The notes under the pieces were generated by a model. It was given only the letters and a program-made list of their open reading frames with translations. It searched no databases and was not told where the DNA came from. A stretch of 64,000 nucleotides of DNA from Amyelois transitella (taxonomy: Eukaryota; Arthropoda; Insecta; Lepidoptera; Pyralidae): the NCBI RefSeq assembly GCF_032362555.1, contig NC_083516.1, forward strand, positions 5,915,001-5,979,000. The letters are read 5' to 3'. A program made the position numbers and the translations under genes. Positions 1 to 11,850 of the stretch are shown here, in pieces. Each line of letters starts with the position of its first letter. Position 1 is the stretch's first letter.

Positions 1-3000
1 TGCCAAGGCGCCCCACTCTCCTCGCAAGTGCACTTGTTTTCTCGACCGCTCCCCACCCGCCACTGTGGCCCCCACCACTCGCTGACCGCGATAGGAGACC
101 AGTAACACCTTCGCCTAATTTGCTGTGGTGGATCCCGTATAAAAAGTAGAGAAGAAGGCCTAGAAATGAAAAAAAAACTCACTTCGATTCAAACTTCATA
201 AGGTAAGTGATCACCTTTGTATAGGTATTTACTTTACTGGCAGACTAACACAGGTATAAACCACCAAATTGCACTTTATAATATTTTAAACAGGCGTTTT
301 CATTCCTGAATTTCCTTCAGACCAAAGCCCAAAAATTATGTGGGCGTAAGTACTTATACGTAGATATTACGTTGTACACATGCAGTCTTCGATACAGACC
401 CACATACTTATAAAGCTGGCAAAAAGTCTATATAAGGTAATCGTCAACTATACAGCGAAACTCGCTAAAGAAAAAAAGATACAAAAATAAATCTTATATG
501 GACCTTACCAAACGTCATCCATATCGCGAATCGTGCCCAAGTGAGGGCGTTAAGGTTGATCATGAGCTCCACATTGAGCATGACGCTCGCGGCCGGCAAC
601 AGCGGCACCCAGGGCACCCGGAACGGCAGCCGGGTGGGGCTCTGCTGATGTGCCCAGATCACCACCAAGCCTAAAGATTAAAAAGATAGTTTTGCTTCTA
701 TTACTTTTCTGGCGTTTTTTTCGAGCATAAAAGAACTCGGGTACCAGCAGACCAAATATTAACTGGTAAGTCAAGTATAAAGCGTAATATGCATAATACC
801 TGTGTGTGAGACATCTGTGTAAAATAAAAAAAAAACTTGTAAAATTTTCTTAGATGATTATTGATCGGTGATTTTCCATGCATATATAAATCCTCATTTT
901 GAAATTTTATACTTTTATTTCTTCAGTCTGTTAATATCACCCTGGGGCTGCTTCTCCGTCCTACTCCATTGCATACTTATACTTATTTTACAATCAAATT
1001 TATTTGTTTTTTGATAATCAATAAATAATAAAATTAACTTACAGGCAATAATGATGAGAGTTAAGACTATATCCGGCAGTAGCACCCAAAGGCCGGCTGG
1101 TTCCGCCAAGAAGTGGTTATGGGCACACAGAGCCGCCGTAGCCAGGGTGAAGGTATACACGCAGCCGGTAACCGCGGCCCCGGGCGCTCGGCCTCCGGCC
1201 AGGGGCTCCAACCACGCGTATTGAGCACGCAGTCGACCAACGGTAAGGGCTTCAAACATCTACAATTATGAGCAATAATGTTAATATTAGTAGATTTGCT
1301 AGACACATTTAGATCATCAGTGCTTTCTTAATGGTTACTGTTTGAGTTTACCATGAAGATGAACTGTAGCGAATGTAGAAAACAAATCGTTTCTTCAAAA
1401 TAACCTACCTCTGATGAAGATGAGCCGCCGTCAGTAGCAGGAGTGCCGGTAGCTGAGCTGTCTTCTCGATCTCCAGGTGATTCCACTGGAGGAGCACCAA
1501 AAATCTTGTCATCAACAGTTGGTGCGGGGCGATAGCGCAGAATAATAACAGCAGCGCTAACAATCGTATACGCCAGCAAGGTTCCAATCGACATAAATTC
1601 GACTAACTTTTCCAAGTCGAACAGAAGAGCTATCAAAGCAGAAGACACACCTGATATTATAAGATTTGAAATAGGAATTTGGGACTTGTTACTGACATCA
1701 CTAAAAAATCCAAATAACAAGCCATCGACAGACATAGCATACAAACAACGTGGTAGAGAAAATAATGAACCCAGCAAAGTTGTCGTCATTCCACACACAG
1801 CACCAACCGCAACTGCGTACTTCGCCCAGTCAGCATGCACTGCGCCTAACGCAGCTGGAAGAGCTGCTTCAGGATTTATTGTATTATACGGCACCATCAG
1901 AGTTAACGCTATAGCAACCAAAATATAACCGAAAGCTACCATCGCCATTGACAACATAGTAGCAATCGGAATTGATCGCGACGGATCCTTCGCTTCTTCG
2001 CTTGACGCAGAAATACTATCGAAACCTACGAAAGCATAAAAACAAGTCGCGGCTCCTGCCAGCACTCCACTAAAACCGAACGGCATAAACCCGCCATGTT
2101 TTTCCGACCAGTTGCTTATATCCGCATAGTAAAAACCGAGAAATATTACAAGCGATATCACCAACAAGTTTAGGATTGTTAGGCCATTGTTTATATAGGC
2201 AGAAGTTTTCACTCCTACAGCAAGGATAAGAGAAGCAACTATACAAATGAGAAATGCTAAGACATCTGGATATCTGCTAAGCAAAGTTTCGTGCAGTTCT
2301 CCAGTAATAGAAATAGTGGCGTTGCTAATGGCACCATCCAACATAGCATCCAAATAGCCTGACCAAGCTCTGGCAACGGAAGCAGCTCCTGAAACAGGTA
2401 ATATTTCATTACTATGAATGATGTTAATAAATACATAGGAAGTACTCTTATGTTATTCAAATTGTGCCTACCTATCATGTACTCCAGAACAATATTCCAA
2501 CCAATAATGAAAGCCCAAAATTCGCCGATGCTCACGTATGTGTAAGCATACGCGCTGCCGGCTCTTGGTATCCTAGTTCCAAATTCAGCGTAACAGAGAG
2601 CGGCTAGCGTGGACGTTATTCCAGCGAGTAGGAAACTCAAGGCTGTAGCTGGACCCGCCATATGTCTTGCCACAGCTCCAGTCAAAACGTAGATCCCAGC
2701 GCCAACCATGTGGCCTATGCCTAAAAGAAATAAAATTGCACTTTAGAATAAATCTGAAGAATCTACATCAAACAAACAACCCTACCTAACTTGATAATGG
2801 TCAAAAATCTTTATGGCTATTTATTTCAATAATAAAGAATACCAATCATCGGTATCAGCAGAGTTCTCCGTCGGCACCAGTTTGGAACTAATATTGAGAA
2901 AATATAAGCCTTTAACACCATTCTTGAAACTCTTCCCACAGTAATTATCCCCACAGGTTGTTCGTACAGCCACCACACCATACATAAACGAGACATCTGC

Positions 3001-3227
3001 TCATACATAATTATACCTATATTCGCTTAGCAGACGACTTACGCCAGTATACCGAATTTTTAGTGTCAAAATTAAACAAAATAAGTACATAAGACTTACA
3101 ACATTACATTTAAAATATAAATTTATTAGCGTGGTTACTTACCTAACAGCGTAATATCAAAAGTAGTAAGACAACGATTCAGTGGAGTGTCCATCACATC
3201 TCCATGTAAGGGTTTTCGTCGATTCAT
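1..3227 (-). CDS. cationic amino acid transporter (SLC7/CAT family), 3' end outside window
   Basis: Plasma-membrane transporter of the APC superfamily that takes up basic amino acids. Six exons join in frame: 3143-3227, 2472-2720, 1409-2388, 1043-1259, 509-670 and 1-159 (runs off the left edge), about 617 codons so far. The start ATG at 3227 gives [10 protein letters not shown] and soon reaches the family signature [25 protein letters not shown] across the first splice. Further CAT hallmarks are [49 protein letters not shown] across the second splice, and [20 protein letters not shown]. The C-terminal CAT_C region is in the 509-670 exon ([24 protein letters not shown]), followed by [14 protein letters not shown]. 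Introns are 80-420 bp and splice sites are canonical. Membrane helices are numerous, as expected for 12-14 TM proteins. Which of the several insect CAT paralogues this is cannot be decided here. Confidence 0.93.
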
Positions 3228-3598
3228 CTTGTGGCAAAAACCGGACAATACATGTCCAAGAATTTTGTGCCTTGCTCCCGGCATCTTGCCTCACCTAAAA
3301 ACGTTATTTCTGTTTTTCAAAAGGTTTACAATTTCTGTATTTTATACTTAATTAAACTTTCCAACGTAAAAGACAGTTATTCGTTAATGTTAAGCTCTCG
3401 CTCATCTTTTAGCTACTTCATTCATAGGTCATCTGCTATTCCATACAGCTTTTTACAGCAAATTTCGAGATTATTTTTATTACCAGGCAGACCAGCAGTG
3501 CCCTTCATAATGCACTATGACACTTTACTGAGACTTATGCCTAACTAGCATTTAATCAGGCTAGCGTGTGGATTACAGGAAACCATCGTGAAATAATA

Positions 3599-3639
3599 AA
3601 CCATAAACTCATACCTAGCAAAGGTATGAGTTTATGGTT
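3599..3639. repeat. perfect hairpin, 18-nt arms, 5-nt loop
   Basis: Arms 3599-3616 and 3622-3639 are exact reverse complements (aaccataaactc.../...gagtttatggtt) around the loop agcaa. It lies about 370 bp upstream of the transporter start codon. Confidence 0.9.
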
Positions 3640-4493
3640 ACTAAACCCATCGGGTAAGTACTTCCCGTTCAACTATAAAATTATCATGGATTTTAAACGT
3701 AAACCCCTAAACCTTTTTATTCTTTGCGTGTGTAATAGAGACGTTGAAACAAAAGTTATAAGAATGGCATAATTTAAGAAAAAGACTGAATGTAATTCTC
3801 AAATTCCTGGTACCTACTGATTATGATATTTCTCGGGCTATTTTAGACTTTGGCAATTATTCTATGTTATACATACCTACATTTGAAGGACGTCATAGGT
3901 AAGACTAACTACAAATGAAGTTCATAATAGGTATAAGTTACATAAGTGTAAGCGTATAGTCTCTTCAAGAAAATCTAAAAGATGACAGTGAAAGACATCT
4001 TTGTCAAAATTCATAATAAACACGTACCTGTTTAATTTACAACCACCTGACAATACAATATTTGCAATACTTGACACGGTAATGGAGTGCACGAACTACA
4101 TTCTATCTAAGGGCGGCGCGCGCATCTAATCGATTTCTTGATATAACAGTGTTTACAGTATGTGTGGGCAGGCAGTGAACTTGGGAAATCTAAATAAGTA
4201 ATATAAGGAATATTAAAAACCAACTTTATTATGTAGGTAACTACTAAGACCCCTGGACATGAATGATTTTTTTACGCTTACAAGCTTTTATATAAAGTCA
4301 GCATAAATTATGCCAATATTTTAACGGAAAGCTCGTCGGAAATCTAATGATCTGAGTAGCAAGATTTGATGTCAATCAAGGTGACGGAAACGAAAAAGGG
4401 GTTATCGAATTTAAAATTCATTATAAAACTTTAAATTCATTATTATGGGACACTTCAATATCATTTAATAATTGTCAAATCTTTTGGTTTCAC

Positions 4494-4534
4494 AACATTG
4501 GTTGACGTCAATTTATTTGACGTCAACCAATGTT
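4494..4534. repeat. perfect hairpin containing TGACGTCA in both arms
   Basis: Arms 4494-4511 and 4517-4534 are exact reverse complements of 18 nt with the loop tttat. Each arm carries gacgtcaa, so two CRE-like TGACGTCA palindromes face each other. Confidence 0.9.
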
Positions 4535-5364
4535 ACTTAAAACTAAGTTTACTGCTGCTTTCAAAACGTCAGTGCAGAAGCAGTAACAAACTGCACTGCA
4601 GCATTTTCTTCAACAACGTCAATTTCACATCTATCCAAATGTAGAACAGAAATGTAGACGAGAGAATATATTACCACTTATGAAATTTTAATAATAAAAA
4701 ATCAATCAAAAGATCGTGAATTAAAGTAGCCTAGAGCAAAATAAGTATTTCGGCTTTACGTTTCCTGTCAATCAATCACTCAGTAAAGTAATGCAAATTT
4801 TAGTAGATTGGCTGACTACGACTTATCACGCACAAATGTAGGGATATTCCCTTCCCATTAGAATTTGGGGTTATTATCTTAGTGCTCCCTTAACTATCCA
4901 AAAACTATACATTTCTGAATCCAGATTCCAACACCGCGCATATACGAGTAGGTACGATCGCGTTCATATCTGCAGTCATAGTTTTAAAATTCTTACGGGT
5001 TAAAATAGCGTGCACTGTGGTTCCAATAGATACACACACACATGCATATTTAAAAAGAATAAATATTTCATCAAATGAATACGGTCTTTAAAACCAATGA
5101 TTACTAAGAAAAACAGTTTATTATTCTATGACATATAACATAACAAAACAGAAAGAGACGGTAATCAACGATGGCCGAACTGGGCCCGATAATTGTCGAT
5201 CGAGATATCGTCGTCTCTCATTATTTGCATAAGATTTGCCTATAGATGGAAGCCTGCGACTGCCAGACTTATGACATTTCAATAAGGTTGAAAGTTTATC
5301 TGCACACGACCCTAACGTAGGTAGTGGTTCCTTTGAAAGTTATTGGGTAGCAATTTTATTACTT

Positions 5365-5416
5365 GTGTGAGCAAGTGAGATCTAAGATAATATTAGATAA
5401 TCTCGCTTGCTCACAC
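5365..5416. repeat. near-perfect inverted repeat, 17-nt arms
   Basis: Arms 5365-5381 (gtgtgagcaagtgagat) and 5400-5416 are reverse complements with one mismatch, separated by 18 nt of AT-rich sequence. Confidence 0.8.
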
Positions 5417-5935
5417 TCGCTTGTTCTAGTTACTAGCGTTACTTGGATTTCGAAGTTATTCAAGGAATTTTTTTTCCAATTAAAAAAAAAATTGTGTTAC
5501 TGACAATTTTTTATGTTTCAAGGTGCCATTTGAACTAAGTAACTGACTGACTAACTAACTGATATCTAAGAATTACAAACACGGAAAGTTGTCTTCAAAC
5601 ACGGAAATCAGCAAGAAATATTAAACAAGAGGGAGAAAATAAAACATTCAATAATTAAAATTAGTAAATTTTATTGAAACAGTTTACCTATAGTTTTGTT
5701 TACATATTGATGATTATATAAAGCTATACATACAGCATATTACACTAATTGTATCATCTACTTATCTCCTGTTATTAAGGTTACAGCTTAATTATTCATT
5801 TTCATAAAGAAAAGATATTGAAGCTGTCCTTAAATACTATCTAAGTAATTAGTAGTTTTAATATAAACTGGCAGAACCTTTCACGCACTATATGGACTCG
5901 ATGCACAGGGCACAAATGATATTGTTGGCATATCA

Positions 5936-6600
5936 TCAATCGGATAAATATACCGAACAGTTGGTAACATGGTTTCTTCCAGCACTTGCACATAATGAGC
6001 AGCTATAGCGCGTCCTGCTATTTCCCTGTTCCCCAGGTCCAGCAGCACTCATCCAGCCCCACATATTTACAGATATGTGTCCAGACTCCATATTTGGCAC
6101 AATATTTTTTTCTTCATACCGAGTTGCATTTCTTCGCCATAAATGAAGTCTACCGTGTAGTGATGACATAAACGAACTTTTCGTCCGTAAATATCGCTTC
6201 TTTCCAGGCAAAATCCAAATACTGCCCAGCAAATTCTAAACGTCTTTGCTTATTTATTTCGGATAAATACGGCTTTCTTGCTGGCTGTCTGTGGTGTAGT
6301 CCCTCACGATGCAAACTCGACGAACAGTAACCACTTATGTGTCGAACTGTTCCGCAAATATTCTGGTCGGTATGAAGCCATTATTTTCGTACTGTTCCAC
6401 CATGGATCTCCGCTGTGTGGCTGTCGCTGTGTTGATTATTAGCGGACGACGGTCGCTGCGCGGTCGACTTTTTACACTACCCTCTTCTTGATGGCGCGTT
6501 ACCCAACGTTTCACCACTTGTTGTTTATTGTGTTATTTGTGTGAATGTGTGAGTGGTAGCAGTGGTGCAAGCTATAAAGTTTTGCGAACTATGACTGCAA
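5936..6600 (-). mobile_element. Tc1-like DNA transposon remnant
   Basis: Read on the minus strand, 6335-6517 encodes a helix-turn-helix region (VVKRWVTRHQEEGSVKSRPR) typical of the second DNA-binding helix set of Tc1-like transposases. Farther on, in a shifted frame near 6190-6260, comes FAGQYLDFAWKEAIFTDEKF, which holds the first catalytic Asp context (TDEK). Frameshifts and stops break the reading between and after these blocks, and the later DDE residues are not intact. This is a dead copy. Terminal inverted repeats were not located, so the limits are only those of recognisable coding sequence. Confidence 0.72.
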
Positions 6601-6870
6601 TTATGAACGCGACCGTACGTTGTCTGTTCATTAGTTCATCGCTCAGTAACGGAAGATTTTGAATGTTGATGCATTACCCTGGCGTGTGTCCTCCCATGAT
6701 CCCATGATCATGAATGAGCCCAGGTTCGCTTACGTCTACGGCCCAATTAATAAATCACAACTTCATTATTATTTATAATTAAGTGGACAATCTAAAAGCA
6801 GATCATTTGTCATCATTCAATCACATCACTCTACATAGTGCTAATACTCTCAAATGTAGTTAAGCTCATA

Positions 6871-7353
6871 TGAGGGTCAAACTGAAAGTTTTTAGAAAAT
6901 CAAAAACTGAGCATTCTACTATAATATTAGTTTTATTATATCTTTTCAAAATAGTGTCCCTTTACGTCAATACATCGCTGCATCCGATGGGACCATTGGG
7001 AGAAGCACCTTGACCACTCTTCCTTAGGTGTCTCTTCGACGGCCCTTTCAAACGCAGCGACTGCTTCCTCAGCGTTCACAAAACGTTTAGCGCGAAGTTT
7101 TTCTTTTATTTTGGGGAATAAATAGAAATCGCAAGGTGCAAGGTCGGGGCTGTGTGGCGGGGTGACCCAGTAATTCCACATTTGATGTCTCTAAAAAGTC
7201 GATGGTTCGCCTGGCGGTGTGCGCCGAGGCGTTGTCGTGATGAAGGAGGATTCTGCTGCGAGGTCGTTTCTCCCGAACTTTTTCAAAGACGAGTGGCAAA
7301 CAAATATTGGTGTACCCCTCTGCGTTAAATGTTTTTTGATCCTCTAAAACAAT
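6871..7353 (-). mobile_element. mariner remnant, C-terminal half of transposase
   Basis: Minus-strand reading from 7353 gives TIVLEDQKTFNAEGYTN, then FEKVREKRPRSRILLHHDNA (second catalytic Asp), then ETSNVELLGHP, a one-base frameshift in a run of C near 7170, then SPDLAPCDFYLFPKIKEKL with the third catalytic Asp and the end MQRCIDVKGHYFEKI. The plus-strand sequence at 6871 (tgagggtcaaactgaaag), preceded by TA, looks like the outer inverted repeat. The N-terminal half is missing: at about 7358 unrelated sequence begins. A non-functional fossil. Confidence 0.8.
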
Positions 7354-7357
7354 TGTT

Positions 7358-7445
7358 GCGTAAAGAAAGAAAAATCTTTATTTGGCGCAAGATGTGACAC
7401 TTTCATTCATAAACACAGAAATAAAAAAAAAATACATGATGCGAC
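7358..7445 (-). mobile_element. possible retroposon 3' tail interrupting the mariner remnant
   Basis: On the minus strand this reads through an A/T-rich run into aataaagatttttctttctt, i.e. a poly(A) signal followed by a CTTT-type tail, directly where the mariner sequence stops. It resembles the 3' end of a non-LTR element, but no coding part was recognised. Confidence 0.35.
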
Positions 7446-7756
7446 CAAAAGGGTTTCCACTCAGCATATGCATGTGTATGATGAGGTTACACAATGCGCT
7501 GATTTTCAGTGGAACCTAGTACGGAGGCTTTGCCATTCAATATGAAGGATACATATTAAAAATATCAACACAAAATAACAAGTAGACAGCAGTGCTAGGG
7601 AGTTTATATACATAATAATATGTTGAGTATGAGCGGGAGTGTAACTATGTTCTTATTGTTGCAGCAAAGTAGACAAAAGGTAGGCAGAAGGAAACTACAG
7701 AAAAATGCAAAGGGAAATTATGTATTGGATTGAGATTGTAGTAAGTGACTTTTCAG

Positions 7757-9434
7757 CAGTGGCGGCGTTAGGGTAGGGCGCGGTTGGGCGACCGCCCAGG
7801 GGCGCCGGACGAAACGGGGCGCCGCAGCCCGCTGGCCGCGACTCCCTTTTTCATCCGGCGCCTCTTTCTGATTGTCTATAATTTACCACAGGTGCTCCCT
7901 TATAGTTCCCTCGCTCATTGAGCAAGACCTACTGAGTCGGCAAAAAAAGACAAGAACCGTAAGGGATATTTTTTTGGTTTCAAGTTACCTCACTCACAAA
8001 CTCAACATGAAAAATATTATGGTAAAACAGAACAACGTACCAATTATTAATATGAAGATATGTATTTTATTAGTTAAGATGACGTACATACATTCGGGTA
8101 CATTTTTGTTTGAGCATGTTTATTAAACATTAAGCTGGAGCGTGTGTGTGGTTGTTTCTTGCTGCAAGCGGCTAAATCGGCTTAGAGATGACCGAGCGCC
8201 TGTGTCCGCGATATTACATCACGATGAATCAAATGGTTCTGTTTGACGTTGTACATGTATTGAAGTAGGTTTATAATTTTTATTTTTTGTATTCAGTGAA
8301 ATAAAATGAAAGTGATAAGCAGTTTAATTTAATATTTTGAATACTTATTGCTCTAGCTGAACAGTTAAAAGATTTCAGTTTCATAGTTTCATGGGTTGTT
8401 TGGTATGACATACTTTTTCAAATTAACGTCGTTAGTAAATCTCTATGTAGGATTGTATGATAACGCTGCGCGTCTGCCTAGGACGCTGCATCAGCGAAAC
8501 GTTAGGGCCACTACATCTACAATCACCAGATATAGATCTCAGTAAATGCACAGAAATGTTGAAAAAATGCTGCACTTTCGTGGAAGAATATAGAAATACA
8601 GGCTTTAAAAGCGCTATTTCAACTGCAAAAGAATTGGCTGAAGAACTGGAAGTAGAACCTGTGTTTAGAGCCACATAAGAGTTCGATTTGTTAAGCGTCA
8701 AGCTGATGAAACTGCCCGCGACGAGCCTATTGTTTCTCCTGAAAAGAAATTTGAGGTAGAATTTTTTAACTCTCTCTTGGACGCTACATTATTTTCAGTT
8801 AATGAAAGATATGAACAGTTAAATGAGAACTCGATTGCTGGTCTTTTTTATACGATATAAAACAGATTCCTGAAAAACCTGACCTTGTCAAACTCTTTAG
8901 TGATCTCCAATTGAAATTAACTGTGGATTCTAAATCCGATATAGATGGTTGTATGTTGTGTGATGAACTCATAAGCCTGAAATCCTTTTTGTCTGATCAG
9001 AATGTGGTTTCCCCTGCTTATGTTTTAAATTTTATTAAAGATCGCAACTTACAGGAATTGTATTCAAATGTATGGATAGCATTGCGAATATTACTGACTA
9101 TAGCTGTAACGGTTGCCAGTGGGGAAAGGAGTTTTTCCAAGCTGAAGCTGATTAAAACATATCTGCGATCGACAATCTCTCAATCTAAATTAACAAAGCA
9201 GCTTTGTCAATCGAAAATGAAATTGCAGAAAACATCGACTTTGAATGTCTAATAAAAGAGTTTGCCGATAGAAAGGCTAGAAAAGTGAAATTTTATTAGT
9301 TTAATAAACGATTTTTTTTAATAGATGGTTATTTTATTGTACCCATTGCCTTTTTTCGTATGTAATTGAATTGCTATTAGGGGGCGCCGAAGAAATCTCG
9401 CCCAAGGGCGCTAGTAGTGCTAAAACCGGCACTG
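7757..9434 (+). mobile_element. hAT-superfamily DNA transposon, defective, with exact 8-bp target duplication
   Basis: The element starts CAGTGGCGGCGTT and ends GCCGGCACTG, imperfect inverted ends that share CAGTG and a later TTGGGCGA block. It is flanked by the same 8 bases, cttttcag, at 7749-7756 and 9435-9442, the target-site duplication size of hAT elements. Inside is a hAT transposase remnant on the plus strand (listed separately) resembling the ZMYM1-like hAT proteins. The first 700 bp lack recognisable transposase coding, so the element is internally damaged. Non-autonomous now. Confidence 0.9.
8457..9299 (+). pseudogene. hAT transposase pseudogene (C-terminal part)
   Basis: Fragment 8457-8678 begins MITLRVCLGRCISETLGP and contains KCCTFVEEYRNTGFKSAIST. 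After broken sequence, 8911-9252 reads LRILLTIAVTVASGERSFSK followed by LKLIKTYLRSTISQSKL, the conserved hAT C-terminal dimerisation region. Near 9200 the frame shifts by one base and the next frame continues with ALSIENEIAENIDFECLIKE and RKARKVKFY before a stop at 9299. At least two breaks and a missing N-terminus make it inactive. Confidence 0.85.
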
Positions 9435-9602
9435 CTTTTCAGTTTATCTTTGAAGTGTGATCCGTAGCGCAGTTACGCACAGGTGGCGGAAGATCGCTCC
9501 AACACTTCGTAGCAGCGTATCGAAAGCTGCAAAAGCAGCTGTATTGTGTTGTGGAAATATTAACCGATTCATTGCGATGCCTAATTTTGCAAACTTTTAC
9601 TA

Positions 9603-9731
9603 ATGGCGTTCAACAAAAACTATGTGACACGGCTGCCGGGTCAAGCGCCATACGATTACATGACACGCCTCCTGTGTCTTCAGCCATGTGGAAAAGAATA
9701 CAGTATTTCAACCAGTTTTTACATGTTTTAG
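9603..9731 (+). other. 42-codon open reading frame in a possible untranslated first exon
   Basis: A short ATG-to-stop frame starts MAFNKNYVTRLPGQAPYDYM. About 100 bases later comes ATGGAAG followed by GTAAGTG (9830-9842), which has the form of a first coding exon ending in a good splice donor. No following exon was recognised, so this may be an unannotated 5' exon, an lncRNA, or nothing. Confidence 0.25.
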
Positions 9732-10064
9732 GCTTACATACTTTTAGTTGACATTCGAAATCTAACGCGAACATACAGAAACGTTGTTTCAAGTGATTAT
9801 AAGTGGCATATCAAGTGTATTTTTGAAAATGGAAGGTAAGTGACATTTCTAATGAAGGTGTGCAAAACCTTTTGAACTTATTTTTAAGTCCTAATGGTTT
9901 GAATAGTTTTATAGGAATGTGGGCTTGACTAAATGAGGTTTTAAGTTAGTTCTGTAATTATTGTTTTGGTTTTGCTCACAAGAAATTTCAACTTATTTAC
10001 ACTACGTAATGATAAACTGTCAAGTTTGATTTAGTACTTAATAGGTATATATTTATTAAAAATA

Positions 10065-10255
10065 CTAGCTTTTTTCCCGCAATTCGCCCGCGTTCAAATT
10101 TATACATTGTCTAAGCTTAAGTTGATTGTACTATTCCCGTTCAGAATTTCATCCAAATCAGTTCAGCCGTTTCAGCGTGATTGAGAACAAACATCCAAAT
10201 TCACAAAATTACAAGCATGATAACTTCCGCATTTATAATACTACTAGTATGGTTG
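10065..10255 (+). repeat. RTE-like retroposon tail or derived SINE, fragment 1
   Basis: Sequence of the type tagct..cccgc..ttcgcccgcg followed by catccaaatcagttcagccg and a 'tttcagcgtgattgagaaca' block, ending near tataatactactagta. Related fragments recur elsewhere in the window in both orientations, which shows that it is a dispersed repeat. Confidence 0.6.
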
Positions 10256-10420
10256 TCATATGATACATTAAGTCATTAAGACGACTAGTGCAGCGAAACT
10301 AGCGCCACTCGTCTATAAATTCCGTATCATATTTTAAAAATCTAATCCCATAGTGTCATAGTAAATAACACATAGTATTTTTCGCAGTTTCATATTTTTT
10401 CCTTTCAAAACCGCCGAGGG

Positions 10421-10466
10421 AAATTGATTACCGCCAAAAGTGGCCACTTTCGGCGGTAATCAATTT
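10421..10466. repeat. 46-bp near-perfect palindrome with no loop
   Basis: 10421-10443 and 10444-10466 are reverse complements over 23 nt with a single mismatch (aaattgattaccgcc / ggcggtaatcaattt), joined directly at the centre. Confidence 0.88.
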
Positions 10467-10950
10467 TTCTCTGAATTTACCAAAGGAAAAATTATCAAAC
10501 TTATATGTACCTTAACCTATACTAGTGTTTTTAAGTAATTTAAAGTGAAAATACTTATTGAAATGTTAATGTCTTACATTTTCAGGTTCAGGAAACCATC
10601 AACAAAATTCTCTCGTTTTCTCGTTAGAAAATCTTATGAAAAAACTTATTCAAATTTTAGCCACTTATAAGGGTTTAAAATAGAGTTAGAATAGAATTTA
10701 TGAACTAAATAAATTATAATAAACTATGATTATGACTATAACTGTTATGACAAACCCATTATGATATACTATTTTATAGCAAAACTCATTATTATAAACT
10801 AACATTATGCCTACACAAGCATTATAGCAATAAACTTTATGTGAATCAATTATTATGTTAGAAAAATTATGAGAAAGGCCTTATGACAAACCATATTATG
10901 ATAAATTTAATCATGAGAACAAACAGGATCCCTCCATTGGATACATAGAT

Positions 10951-10994
10951 AGGTACTCTTTTGAACAAAGTTTACTCTGTTCAAAAGAGTACCT
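10951..10994. repeat. perfect inverted repeat, 17-nt arms, plus a third partial copy
   Basis: Arms 10951-10967 (aggtactcttttgaaca) and 10978-10994 are exact reverse complements around a 10-nt spacer. A third, partial copy (gttcaaaagagtacc) lies at about 11019-11033. Confidence 0.88.
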
Positions 10995-11708
10995 ACCTTA
11001 TAGTGTGCTCTTATAGGAGTTCAAAAGAGTACCAATAAGAGTAACTTACCCAATAAGTACCTAATACGGTATCTACTAGAATACAATTTCTTTATTAATA
11101 TACTATTTTTAACTATACACTACAGATTAGGCATGAAAAAATTACTTACATGAAGTTTACGGCAAGCAGAGATTTATGTACACAGGCTGAGTCGTCACAT
11201 TGGCAGATCACGGAGTCCAGTTATACAAGCAGCAGTCGTTTTTTTACGAAGATCAGAGCACAGTAACACAGTCCTCACAACACAAATGTCGAAAGCCCAG
11301 ATATACGATCTCAATGTCATCGATACGCACGCAGATCTGATCACCAAGGATAGCAAAACAGAACTAATTCACAAAAGATGAGAAAACATTCACCTTCGAA
11401 TTTTTTAGGACCTTTTTCTTATCTGTCCACGCAAAAATGGACCATATTGTACAAAACGTACTGGTCATTTTACATTGTTGGTACTTCGTAGGGACATGCA
11501 ATTTGTTATCTCTCCGGCAGGGATCCTCCATTGTTTAGGACATGAAGTGTCGTGTGCAATAAGACTCATATTAGCCATATTGAACCGCACGTGGTATTTT
11601 TCCATAACTAATAGGCTACATGACAGGAGTAGAGTTTTGGAAATAATGTTTCATAATACATAAATTTTTACCTAACCGAAACTAATAATCACACTTTTAA
11701 TTTTGTAA

Positions 11709-11850
11709 CTACTAGCTGCTCGCCCCGGCTTCGCCCGAGGTACATACATTTTCTCGCCGTAAAAACCATCCTTGAGCTACGAAGAATATTAAAAAAAAAG
11801 AATTGGCCTAATTGGTCCAGGCGTTCTTGAGTTATGCGCTTACCACAGTG
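11709..11850 (+). repeat. RTE-like retroposon tail, fragment 2
   Basis: Begins actagctgctcgccccggct, then runs into gttcttgagttatgcgctt, typical wording of the widespread lepidopteran RTE-type tail. Degenerate. A related scrap lies at about 12655-12740. Confidence 0.5.

Larger units (their letters stand above)
3228..5879. other. noncoding interval upstream of the transporter gene
   Basis: No coding exon is recognised. The first few hundred bases should hold the transporter's 5' UTR and promoter, but no convincing TATA or initiator element stands out. The stretch is AT-rich and contains three hairpin-forming palindromes, listed separately. Confidence 0.6.

Noticed and set aside
7087..7299. 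A separate 70-codon gene
   Set aside because: It is the frameshifted C-terminal part of the mariner remnant.
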